A stretch of 64,000 bases of DNA, from positions 620,001 through 684,000 of the forward strand of contig NZ_SNWQ01000001.1 in the NCBI RefSeq assembly GCF_004361855.1, written 5' to 3'. Below the pieces are notes generated by a model. It saw nothing but the letters and a program-made list of their open reading frames with translations. It did not search any database and was not told the DNA's origin. Made by a program: the position numbers and the translations under genes. Every line of letters begins with the position of its first letter. The stretch's first letter is position 1. Of the stretch, positions 17,422 through 24,395 are shown piece by piece. Origin of the DNA: Kribbella caucasensis. Lineage in GTDB: Bacteria; Actinomycetota; Actinomycetes; Propionibacteriales; Kribbellaceae.

Positions 17422-17834
17422 CCGGAGATCCCCTCCAGCGCGGTCCGCAGGTGATCCGGCAGCGGGACCGGTCGCCGTTCCTCCCGATCGACGAACACGT
17501 GCACGAACCGCCCGAGCGCGGCCGGCTCAGCCAGGCCCGCGCGGAACAGCCCAATCTCGTAGGCGACGCTCGAGTTCCCCAGCTTCGCGACCCGCAGCCC
17601 CGCGTCGACCGTGTCTGGAAACGCGAGCGACTGCTTGAACGTGCACTGCGACTCGACGCACAACCCGATCACCGGCCCACCGTGGATGTCGAGCCCACCG
17701 ACCCGGATCAGGAACTCGTTGATCACCGTGTCGAAGAAGCTGTAGTACTCGACGTTGTTCACGTGCCCGTAGACGTCGTTGTCCTTCCAACGCGTCCCGA
17801 TCGCCAGAAAGTGCGGAAAGGAGTCGCGGTCCAT
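17418..17834 (-). CDS. Acyl-CoA thioesterase, hotdog fold (4HBT/YbgC-like)
   Basis: 138-aa single-domain hotdog protein. The N-terminal catalytic segment WKDNDVYGHVNNVEYYSFFD (about 15-34) has the Asp and the HVNN loop of the 4-hydroxybenzoyl-CoA thioesterase family. The central helix and strands follow, ending in GRFVHVFVDREERRPVPLP. The frame extends far upstream without a stop, but ATG 17834 is chosen because the family begins there and the region beyond is antisense to the MFS gene. It is upstream of, and overlaps, the alcohol dehydrogenase. Physiological acyl-CoA unknown. Confidence 0.85.
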   Translation of the reverse strand: MDRDSFPHFLAIGTRWKDNDVYGHVNNVEYYSFFDTVINEFLIRVGGLDIHGGPVIGLCVESQCTFKQSLAFPDTVDAGLRVAKLGNSSVAYEIGLFRAGLAEPAALGRFVHVFVDREERRPVPLPDHLRTALEGISG

Positions 17835-17897
17835 CGGCCCACAATAGGCGGCCGCCCTGACCTCAACCGGTGAAGCGGCGCGTTCTGCTTGGGGGGC

Positions 17898-17903
17898 TAC
17901 AGT
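17898..17903 (+). promoter_or_regulatory. -10 element of a leaderless transcript
   Basis: TACAGT with exactly 6 nt to GTG 17910 and no Shine-Dalgarno. Confidence 0.6.
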
Positions 17904-17909
17904 GCAGGC

Positions 17910-19247
17910 GTGCAGTTCAACCGGGATCTGGGCAGGCTGCTGAAGCGGGGTGACTTCCGGCGGCTGTTCGCTGTTCGGCTCACCTCGCAGTTCGGCGACG
18001 GCGTGTTCCAGGTCGCGCTCGCGTCGTACGTGCTGTTCTCGCCGGAGCGGGCGCCCGACGCCGCGGCGATCGCGGGGCTGTTCGCGGTCGCGCTGCTGCC
18101 GTATTCGGTGCTCGGCCCGTTCACCGGCGTACTGCTGGACCGGTGGTCGCGCCGCCAGATCCTGTTCGCCGCGAACGTCACCCGGGCCGCCTTGGTCCTG
18201 ATCGTCGGCGCAGTCGTTGCTGTCGGCAACGCGGGGATCCCGTTCTACCTGATGGTCCTGCTCACGCTCGGGGTGAACCGCTTCCTGCTCTCCGGCCTGT
18301 CCGCGAGCCTGCCGCATGTGGTGGATACGGACGAGCTGGTGATGGCCAACGCGGTCACGCCGACCTCGGGCACAGCGCTGTTCCTCATCGGCGGCGGTGT
18401 CGGTGCCGGCGTGAAGCTGATCGTCGAGTCCGACCTGGCGGTCCTCGGGCTCACGTCCGCCATCTACCTGACCGCGGCGCTCCTGGCGTTGCGGCTGGCG
18501 CGGAACCAGCTCGGTCCCGACCTGAACGGTGACGAACCGGGCGTGCTGGAGGCGCTCGGCAGTATCGCGACCGGTCTGGTCGACGGCGGCCGGCATCTGC
18601 GGCAGCGACCGCAACCCGCCCTCGGTCTGGCCGCGATCGGCTCGCTCCGGTTCCTCTTCGGCCTGGTCACGGTCGCGATGATCCTGCTCTACCGCAACGA
18701 GTTCTACGGACCGGACCAGCTGGACCAAGCCTTCGGCGCGCTCGCCCTGGCGACCGGAGCGGTCGGCGCCGGGCTGTTCCTCGCCGCGCTGGTCACCCCG
18801 TGGGCCACCCGGGTGCTGACGCTGCGCCGCTGGATCACTGTGCTGTTCGTGGCGGCCGCGGTGGTGACGGCGATGCCGGGCGGGCTCTACACCCAGCCGG
18901 CCCTCCTGGTCGCGGGTTTCCTCACCGGGTTCTGCGCGCAGGGCGTGAAGATCAGCGTCGACACCCTCGTGCAGACCGGCGTCGACGACGTCTATCGCGG
19001 CCGGGTGTTCTCGCTCTACGACATGATCTTCAATGTCGGGCAGGTCTCGGCCGCCGCGCTCGGCGCCGTGATCCTGCCCGACAACGGGAAGTCCTACCCG
19101 GTACTGGTCTTCATCGTGTTCGGCTTCCTGGTGACCGCCTTGATCTATGCGCGGCTAAGTTCCCCGGAGCGCGGTGATCGGCTCGATGGCGGAGGCTTTC
19201 CAGGCTGGGTAGGTACCGGCGATCAGCCCGATCAGCGCGCCCAGTAG
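17910..19247 (+). CDS. MFS transporter
   Basis: 445-aa integral membrane protein of the major facilitator superfamily, Enterobactin/MFS_3-like exporters. About 12 hydrophobic spans; the loop 2-3 motif reads GVLLDRWSRRQILFAANVTR (about 69-88). GTG 17910 is preferred over the TTG at 17889 because TACAGT lies 6 nt before it and the protein then begins QFNRDLGRLLKRGDFRRLF as in relatives. The last 31 codons overlap the convergent ABC permease gene by 93 bp; the tail (SSPERGDRLDGGGFPGW) is hydrophilic and unlikely to be conserved. Substrate unknown. It is divergent from the thioesterase gene, 75 bp apart. Confidence 0.87.
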   Translation: MQFNRDLGRLLKRGDFRRLFAVRLTSQFGDGVFQVALASYVLFSPERAPDAAAIAGLFAVALLPYSVLGPFTGVLLDRWSRRQILFAANVTRAALVLIVGAVVAVGNAGIPFYLMVLLTLGVNRFLLSGLSASLPHVVDTDELVMANAVTPTSGTALFLIGGGVGAGVKLIVESDLAVLGLTSAIYLTAALLALRLARNQLGPDLNGDEPGVLEALGSIATGLVDGGRHLRQRPQPALGLAAIGSLRFLFGLVTVAMILLYRNEFYGPDQLDQAFGALALATGAVGAGLFLAALVTPWATRVLTLRRWITVLFVAAAVVTAMPGGLYTQPALLVAGFLTGFCAQGVKISVDTLVQTGVDDVYRGRVFSLYDMIFNVGQVSAAALGAVILPDNGKSYPVLVFIVFGFLVTALIYARLSSPERGDRLDGGGFPGWVGTGDQPDQRAQ

Positions 19248-20561
19248 CGGCGAGCCGATCGCGAGCCGGTTGTCGAGGATCGGGGTCCAGTCCCGGCCCC
19301 AGGAGACCCCGATGGTGAGCAGTACCCCGACCGCCGTACCGAGCAGCCCGCCGAGGAAGCCGACGATCACGCTCTCGACCAGGAACTGCACGGCCACGTG
19401 TCTTCGGGCCGCGCCGAGGGCCCGGCGCAGGCCGATCTCGGAGATGCGTTCCAGCACCGAGAGCAGCGTGACGTTGGCGATCCCGAGACCGCCCACGAGC
19501 AACGCGACCGCGCCCAGCAACAAGAACAACGCATTCAGGTCGGACTCCACCCCGCGCCGTACACCGCCCTGGACCGGCGGGGCGTCGACCTTGATCGCGC
19601 TCGGGTTGTTCGGCTCGATCGCGACCGGCGCCTGACCGGCGATCAGCTGCGCCGCGCCGACCTGAGTACGGATCTCGACCGCATCCGGGGACTCCAGGTC
19701 GAACTCCGTCTTGGCGGCGCCGTTCGGCATGATCACGCCGTCGAGCAGCTCGGCCCGGCCACTGACAGCGTCGAGGATGCCGACCACCGTGTACGCCTGG
19801 TCGCCGATGAACACGGCCGGCTGCGAGTCCACCCGGTTGATCCCGAGCTTCTCCGCCGCGTGCTTGCCGAGGACAACGACCCGGTCGCCCCGCCGGTCGT
19901 GCCCGGCGTCGAAGAACCGCCCGGTCTTCAGGCTCGCCCGGACCGCGTCGAACAGCCCGGCCGATCCCGCGAGCACCGGCAGCGCGTACCCGGTCTTCTG
20001 CCCGTCGAGGCCCTCCACGCTGCGCACCATGTCGTCGCCGATGTCGAGCGCGCTCACCGTCCCAGCGGCGTCGACCCCGTTCAGCCGGGCGAGCCGGTCC
20101 GGCGCGTCCCACGGCAACTGCGTGGCAGCCTCGCCTTCCTGACCACCTTTGTCCTCCGGCTGTACTACGACCCGGGTGGCCGCGGCCAGGTCGAACCGCT
20201 GGGTGATCTGCCCCGCGGCCGTCTGCCCGAGTCCGAGGGTCCCGACCAGCGCGGCGATCCCGAGCACGGTCCCCAAGGTGGTGAGGATCAGCCTGGTAGG
20301 CCGGGCCGCGACCCCCGCGAGCGCCTCGTCGAGCAGGTCCCGTACGGCGGGCCCGCGTCTCAGCCGTACCGCGGATCCCCGCCTCAACCCGGGACCACGG
20401 GTCAGTCGCCCGCGCCGGGACGGACGCCCGACCCGTAGTACCAGCTCCGCGAGCCCGAGCCGCAGCCGGGCGAGCAGCCGACGGCGAGCGGGTGGGGACG
20501 TGGACGGGGAAGTGGACGGCCCGCCGGCGGGATCCGGGAGGCCGGTCTGTGGGTTCACCAT
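19155..20561 (-). CDS. MacB/FtsX-type ABC transporter permease
   Basis: 468-aa permease. A long Arg-rich cytoplasmic N-terminus is followed by TM1 (about 92-112, RLILTTLGTVLGIAALVGTL). Then comes a large extracytoplasmic MacB-PCD-like domain (about 120-335), and three C-terminal helices around 340-460 (LFLLLGAVALLVGGLGIANV, ESVIVGFLGGLLGTAVGVLL, SPLLGALIGLIAGTYPAWKA). RISEIGLRRALGA is the FtsX coupling motif and GTYPAWKASAIEPITALR the usual C-terminus. It overlaps the ATPase gene upstream by 7 bp and ends inside the convergent MFS gene. Such proteins work as mechanotransmitters rather than classical importers. Confidence 0.9.
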   Translation of the reverse strand: MVNPQTGLPDPAGGPSTSPSTSPPARRRLLARLRLGLAELVLRVGRPSRRGRLTRGPGLRRGSAVRLRRGPAVRDLLDEALAGVAARPTRLILTTLGTVLGIAALVGTLGLGQTAAGQITQRFDLAAATRVVVQPEDKGGQEGEAATQLPWDAPDRLARLNGVDAAGTVSALDIGDDMVRSVEGLDGQKTGYALPVLAGSAGLFDAVRASLKTGRFFDAGHDRRGDRVVVLGKHAAEKLGINRVDSQPAVFIGDQAYTVVGILDAVSGRAELLDGVIMPNGAAKTEFDLESPDAVEIRTQVGAAQLIAGQAPVAIEPNNPSAIKVDAPPVQGGVRRGVESDLNALFLLLGAVALLVGGLGIANVTLLSVLERISEIGLRRALGAARRHVAVQFLVESVIVGFLGGLLGTAVGVLLTIGVSWGRDWTPILDNRLAIGSPLLGALIGLIAGTYPAWKASAIEPITALRGT

Positions 20562-21247
20562 TGGAGGGTCCCGTCGACGATCCGCACCTGGCGCTGGGCT
20601 CGGCGGCTGACTTGGTCGTCGTGAGTGATGACGGCCAGCGTCATGCCCTCGGCGTGCAGTTCGTCGAACACTTCGAGGATCGCCTCCGCGTTGACGGTGT
20701 CGAGGTTGCCGGTCGGCTCGTCGGCGAGGAGCAGGCTCGGCTCGGCGACCAGGGCACGGGCGATCGCGACGCGTTGGCGTTCACCGCCCGACAATGTGGT
20801 CGGCGCGAACTCCATCCGGTGTGCGAGGCCCACTCGTTCGAGTGCCACTCGCGCCCGGGCGAGGCGTTCCTTCCGCGGCACCCCGACGTACACCATCGAG
20901 AGCGCGACGTTCTCCAGCACGGTCCGGTGGTCGAGCAGGTGGAACGACTGGAAGACGAACCCGATCCGCTCACCACGCAGTACCGCACGCCGTCGCTCGC
21001 GCAGGTTCGACGTGTCGACTCCGTCGAGGCGGTAGACGCCCCCGGTCGGGTTGTCGAGCAGGCCGAGCAGATGCAGAAGAGTGGACTTGCCCGAGCCGGA
21101 CGGGCCCACGATCGACAGGTACTCGCCCTGCCCGATGACCAGGTCCACCTCTCGGATCGCCTGGACCTCGGGCGGACCGGGGAAGAACCGGCGAACGCCG
21201 ATCATCTCCACCACCGGAGCCGGCAGCGCCACTGCCGTCGCGGTCAT
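20555..21247 (-). CDS. ABC transporter ATP-binding protein (MacB/LolD type)
   Basis: 230-aa ATPase partner of the MacB-type permease. Walker A GPSGSGKST is near 49-57, Q-loop FVFQSFHLLDHRTVLENVAL near 97-116, signature LSGGERQRVAIARAL near 151-165, Walker B LLLADEPTGNLD and H-loop ITHDDQVS. This matches the LolD/MacB subfamily in length and motifs. It overlaps its neighbours on both sides by a few bases (adaptor upstream, permease downstream), so the four-gene operon is tightly coupled. It drives conformational change in the permease, probably for export or lipoprotein/antibiotic handling. Confidence 0.93.
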   Translation of the reverse strand: MTATAVALPAPVVEMIGVRRFFPGPPEVQAIREVDLVIGQGEYLSIVGPSGSGKSTLLHLLGLLDNPTGGVYRLDGVDTSNLRERRRAVLRGERIGFVFQSFHLLDHRTVLENVALSMVYVGVPRKERLARARVALERVGLAHRMEFAPTTLSGGERQRVAIARALVAEPSLLLADEPTGNLDTVNAEAILEVFDELHAEGMTLAVITHDDQVSRRAQRQVRIVDGTLQW

Positions 21248-22542
21248 CGCCCGACCACCACTTGATCGCCCTCGGCCAGCTTGGCGTCGCCGGTCGGGGT
21301 CACCTGAGCGAACCCGTCGGCGGACAGCCCGACCTTGACCGGAACCAGCTCGACCTTGCCTTCCCGCAGTACCTCGACGCGAGAAGAGCCGTCGGATCCG
21401 GCCGAAATCGCGGCGACCGGCACGGCCAGCACCTTGCCGTTCGTGCTCTGCACCGGGATGGTCACCTTGACGTTCGCCTCGCGGAGCCGCTCCAACTGGG
21501 CCGCGGTCAGCGACTTGGGTGCGACGACCACGTCGTACTGGTCCGCGTTCCGGGTGATCCGGCGGACCGTCGCCTGCACGATGGTGCCGTCGCCGAGGTC
21601 GAAGCTGGCCGGCATCCCGACCTTGAGCCGCTCCTTGGTCTGCGCGTCCACCTTCAGCGTGACGACCAGGGAGGCGCCGCTGACCGACATGACGACGCCG
21701 TTCACGGTGCCGCCGCGCTCGACCTTCACGTCGTCCACCCGGCGCGGCAGCGTCTTGACGAAGACCACCTCGGACACCGGCAGCGGCGTACCGGCCTTGA
21801 ATTCGGCCTCGGCCAGCGCGGTCTCGGCGTCGTTCAGGTTCTCCTCCGCGTCGTCGACCTGGCCTTGCTCAACGGAGAAGTCCGTCTTACCGGGCTGCTT
21901 CTTGGCCTGCTTCAGCGCCGCCTCCGCCTGGCGCAGCGCGTTCTTCGCCTGGTCGACGGTCTTCTCGGCCTGGTCGACCGCCTGGGTGAGCTGCTCTTCG
22001 GGCTCCGGCGCTTCGTATCCCGCCGCCTCGTAGAGCTCCTCGATCGCCCGCGCGGTCCCACCGTCGTACTTCGAGTCCACCGTCCCCGGGTCGAACCCGA
22101 GCCGGTCGAGCGTCTGCTCCAGTTGCAGCACGTCCGGGCCGCGGCTACCCGGGCTGAGCGTGCGGTACATCGGCAGCACCCCGGCCAGACCGATGACCGG
22201 CCGCCCGGTGATCTCCAGCAGCGCCTTGCCCTCGTGGATCGTGGACCCGACCGCCGGAACCTTGCCGGTCACCACGGCCGGAGTACGCAGCCCGCTCGTC
22301 TCCACCCGGACGTTCACCGCGCCGTCGAACGACGTGTCGCCGCGGCCCACCACCTTGCTGGACAGCGCCTTCTTCTCCACCGGCACCGTGATCTGGGAAG
22401 CGCTAGGCGCTGCCGTCTTCGCAGCCGCGTCCTCGGGCGACTGGATCCGGCTGCCGGCGGCGACGCCGACCCCGAGGGAGAGCGTCGCCACCGCCGAGAC
22501 ACCGACCAGGACCCGCCGACGCGACTTGGGCGACGCGGTCAC
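21244..22542 (-). CDS. Periplasmic-adaptor-like protein (HlyD/MacA-like) with peptidoglycan-binding domain
   Basis: 432-aa membrane-anchored extracytoplasmic adaptor. The N-terminal TM/signal (VLVGVSAVATLSLGVGVAAG, about 10-29) precedes the biotinyl-lipoyl-like beta domain (VNVRVETSGLRTPAVVTGKV). A PG_binding_1-like segment (SRGPDVLQLEQTLDRLGFDP, then DGGTARAIEELYEAAGY) lies at about 130-180. A helical hairpin/coiled coil follows (about 185-240, AVDQAEKTVDQAKNALRQAE), then the barrel and MP-proximal domains. Start GTG 22542 overlaps the lipoprotein-gene stop (GTGA). The wall-binding insert probably fixes the adaptor in the peptidoglycan of a monoderm cell. It works with the ATPase and permease downstream. 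Confidence 0.85.
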   Translation of the reverse strand: MTASPKSRRRVLVGVSAVATLSLGVGVAAGSRIQSPEDAAAKTAAPSASQITVPVEKKALSSKVVGRGDTSFDGAVNVRVETSGLRTPAVVTGKVPAVGSTIHEGKALLEITGRPVIGLAGVLPMYRTLSPGSRGPDVLQLEQTLDRLGFDPGTVDSKYDGGTARAIEELYEAAGYEAPEPEEQLTQAVDQAEKTVDQAKNALRQAEAALKQAKKQPGKTDFSVEQGQVDDAEENLNDAETALAEAEFKAGTPLPVSEVVFVKTLPRRVDDVKVERGGTVNGVVMSVSGASLVVTLKVDAQTKERLKVGMPASFDLGDGTIVQATVRRITRNADQYDVVVAPKSLTAAQLERLREANVKVTIPVQSTNGKVLAVPVAAISAGSDGSSRVEVLREGKVELVPVKVGLSADGFAQVTPTGDAKLAEGDQVVVGR

Positions 22543-23585
22543 CGCTCCGCCATCGTGTCGCGGTACTGCTCGAGCTGAGCCTTGTTCTGCTCGACGAACT
22601 CCTTCTCCAGCTCGTACTGCACCTGCTTGTACGGCGCGTCGTAGACCTTCGCCATACACGCCTGGTCCGCCTTGGCCAGCTCGATCTCGAACTTCCGCAG
22701 CTCAGCCAGCTTCTGCGAGTCGACCTTGTCGAACGACGGCGGCCCGGACACGGTGGCCTTGCCCTGGTTCGGCCCGCTGGTGGTCCCGGTCAGCTCGTCC
22801 AGCTTCTGGTGCACCTTGGTCCGCGTCTCCTCCGGCTTCTTGTAGCCTGAGTGCCCGGAGTCGGCGAGGCAGTCGGACCAGGCCGTGGTCGCGGCGACCA
22901 CCCGCTGGTCGGACTCGATCCGCTTGCGCAGCGCCTCGATGTCCTTGAACAGCGACTCGAACTTGTTGAAGTCGGCCATCCGGTCCTCGCCCTTGCCGTA
23001 CACCTCCTCGGCGGACTTGCCCCGGCAGCCGGTGTTCATCTGCTTGTTCGTGCTCTTGCCGTCTTTCGGGGCGACCACAACGTTGCCGTCGCCCATGTCC
23101 CCGTTCAGCGCCTTGTCGTACGCCTTCTTCGCGGCGGCCGAGAGAGCGTTGCGGATCTTGGTGTTCGGGTTGCTGTCGTCCTCGTCCGGTTTCGACCAGT
23201 CGATCGTGCTGATGCCGTAGCCGTACTGCGCGGCGAACTTGTCCGGCGGCAGGTTGAAGGCTTCGTTGAACTTCGACTTCGGGTCCGACTCCGGCGGCAC
23301 CGCGACGTACTCGAACCCGGCCGACTTCATACAGGCCGCGGTCGCTTCCTCGACCTTGCGCTGCTTGGCCAGCTCCTCCTCGGTCGAGCCCTGTCCGCCG
23401 CCGGCCCGGATGGCGACCCGCATTCCGCCGCCCGGACCGCTCGAGAAGCCCTCGCCCATGTACTCCGAGAGCGGGCTCTTGTCCTGGTTCTCGCTCGGTG
23501 GCGCCGCTCCCGGGTCGTTCGTGCTCCCGCATCCGGCCAACGCGAGCACCGCGACCAGAGCGACGGCTTTCGATGAGGTTTTCAT
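22539..23585 (-). CDS. Cysteine-repeat lipoprotein of the MacAB-like module
   Basis: 348-aa lipoprotein with signal peptide and lipobox LALAGC (lipid-modified Cys19). The mature part has four further cysteines (C85, C187, C239, C310), mostly in helices of the type ATAACMKSAGFEY and WSDCLADSGHSGY. No enzymatic motif is seen. The C-terminal helix (YKQVQYELEKEFVEQNKAQL) is long and charged. It is the first gene of the operon with the adaptor, ATPase and permease, and faces the response regulator. The motif around C85 recurs twice in the sensor domain of the neighbouring histidine kinase, pointing to a common fold and perhaps a common ligand. Start ATG 23585 is chosen for the signal peptide; no good RBS, so a leaderless, activator-dependent promoter is likely. 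Confidence 0.8.
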   Translation of the reverse strand: MKTSSKAVALVAVLALAGCGSTNDPGAAPPSENQDKSPLSEYMGEGFSSGPGGGMRVAIRAGGGQGSTEEELAKQRKVEEATAACMKSAGFEYVAVPPESDPKSKFNEAFNLPPDKFAAQYGYGISTIDWSKPDEDDSNPNTKIRNALSAAAKKAYDKALNGDMGDGNVVVAPKDGKSTNKQMNTGCRGKSAEEVYGKGEDRMADFNKFESLFKDIEALRKRIESDQRVVAATTAWSDCLADSGHSGYKKPEETRTKVHQKLDELTGTTSGPNQGKATVSGPPSFDKVDSQKLAELRKFEIELAKADQACMAKVYDAPYKQVQYELEKEFVEQNKAQLEQYRDTMAER

Positions 23586-23607
23586 GGTCGTGAGCCTGGC
23601 CGCGACG

Positions 23608-23629
23608 CTGTGAAGAACCTGTGAAGGAC
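23608..23629. promoter_or_regulatory. Tandem 11-bp direct repeats, probable response-regulator boxes
   Basis: CTGTGAAGAAC directly followed by CTGTGAAGGAC, 10 of 11 bases equal and spaced one helical turn apart, as OmpR-family regulators require. On the lipoprotein strand they lie 23-44 bp upstream of the ATG, where an activator would replace the -35 of a leaderless promoter. Confidence 0.65.
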
Positions 23630-23652
23630 CGATCAGCACCCGATGCTCTCAG

Positions 23653-23683
23653 CCGATCTTCATCGAAATCTCATGAAGATCGG
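23653..23683. promoter_or_regulatory. Perfect 11-bp inverted repeat upstream of the response regulator
   Basis: CCGATCTTCAT (23653-23663), 9-nt loop, ATGAAGATCGG (23673-23683). It lies just before the -10 (CACTGT, 23685-23690) of the regulator gene and overlaps its -35 region, so it may be an operator for autoregulation. Confidence 0.6.
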
Positions 23684-23684
23684 T

Positions 23685-23690
23685 CACTGT
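23685..23690 (+). promoter_or_regulatory. -10 element of leaderless response-regulator transcript
   Basis: CACTGT, 6 nt, then ATG 23697. The GAGGG next to the ATG is too close to act as an RBS. Confidence 0.5.
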
Positions 23691-23696
23691 GAGGGA

Positions 23697-24395
23697 ATGC
23701 CAGCCCGGATTCTCGTTGCCGAAGACGACCGGAAGCAGGCGGAGCTGATCCGGCGGTATCTCGAGCGAGAGGGCCATCTGACGGTCGTCGTGTACGACGG
23801 CCGGGCCGCCATCGACGAGGCCCGCCGGCGCAGCCCGGACCTGCTGGTGCTCGACGTGATGATGCCGAAGGTCGACGGCCTGGACGTCTGCCGGGTACTA
23901 CGCGCCGATGGCGACGTGCCGATCATCATGCTGACCGCGCGCTCCACCGAGGACGACCTGCTGCTCGGCCTCGATCTGGGCGCCGACGACTACCTGACCA
24001 AGCCGTACAACCCGCGCGAACTCGTCGCCCGGGTCCGGACCGTACTGCGTCGCACCCAGAGCCGGTCCGAGGGCGAGGTGTACCGGGTCGGGGAACTGGA
24101 GATCGACCCGGTCCGGCACGAGGTCCGGCTGGCCGGCCGGCTGGTCGAGGTGACGCCGGCCGAGTTCAAGATCCTCGCCTGCCTGGCCGCGTCCCCGGGC
24201 CGTGCCTTCACCCGGCAGCAGTTGCTCGAACACGCCTTCGGCTTCGACCACTACGTGTTCGACCGGACGATCGACGTCCATGTGATGAACCTGCGCAAGA
24301 AGATCGAGCCGGCGCCCACCTCCCCGGCGTACCTGAAGACCGTGTACGGCGTGGGGTACAAGCTGGCCGACAAGGTGGTGTCCGATGCGTCATAG
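23697..24395 (+). CDS. OmpR/PhoB family response regulator
   Basis: 232-aa two-component response regulator. The receiver domain (1-115) has acidic D10/D11, phosphoacceptor D53 (LLVLDVMMP), T80 and K102 (DYLTKPYNPREL). The C-terminal winged helix (about 130-228) shows VEVTPAEFKILACLAASPGR and RTIDVHVMNLRKKIEP, then TVYGVGYKL. Start ATG 23697 is set by the family N-terminus and the -10 six bases upstream. It overlaps the kinase gene by 11 bp and is divergent from the lipoprotein/exporter operon, which it very likely controls through the 11-bp repeats in the shared intergenic region. Confidence 0.95.
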   Translation: MPARILVAEDDRKQAELIRRYLEREGHLTVVVYDGRAAIDEARRRSPDLLVLDVMMPKVDGLDVCRVLRADGDVPIIMLTARSTEDDLLLGLDLGADDYLTKPYNPRELVARVRTVLRRTQSRSEGEVYRVGELEIDPVRHEVRLAGRLVEVTPAEFKILACLAASPGRAFTRQQLLEHAFGFDHYVFDRTIDVHVMNLRKKIEPAPTSPAYLKTVYGVGYKLADKVVSDAS

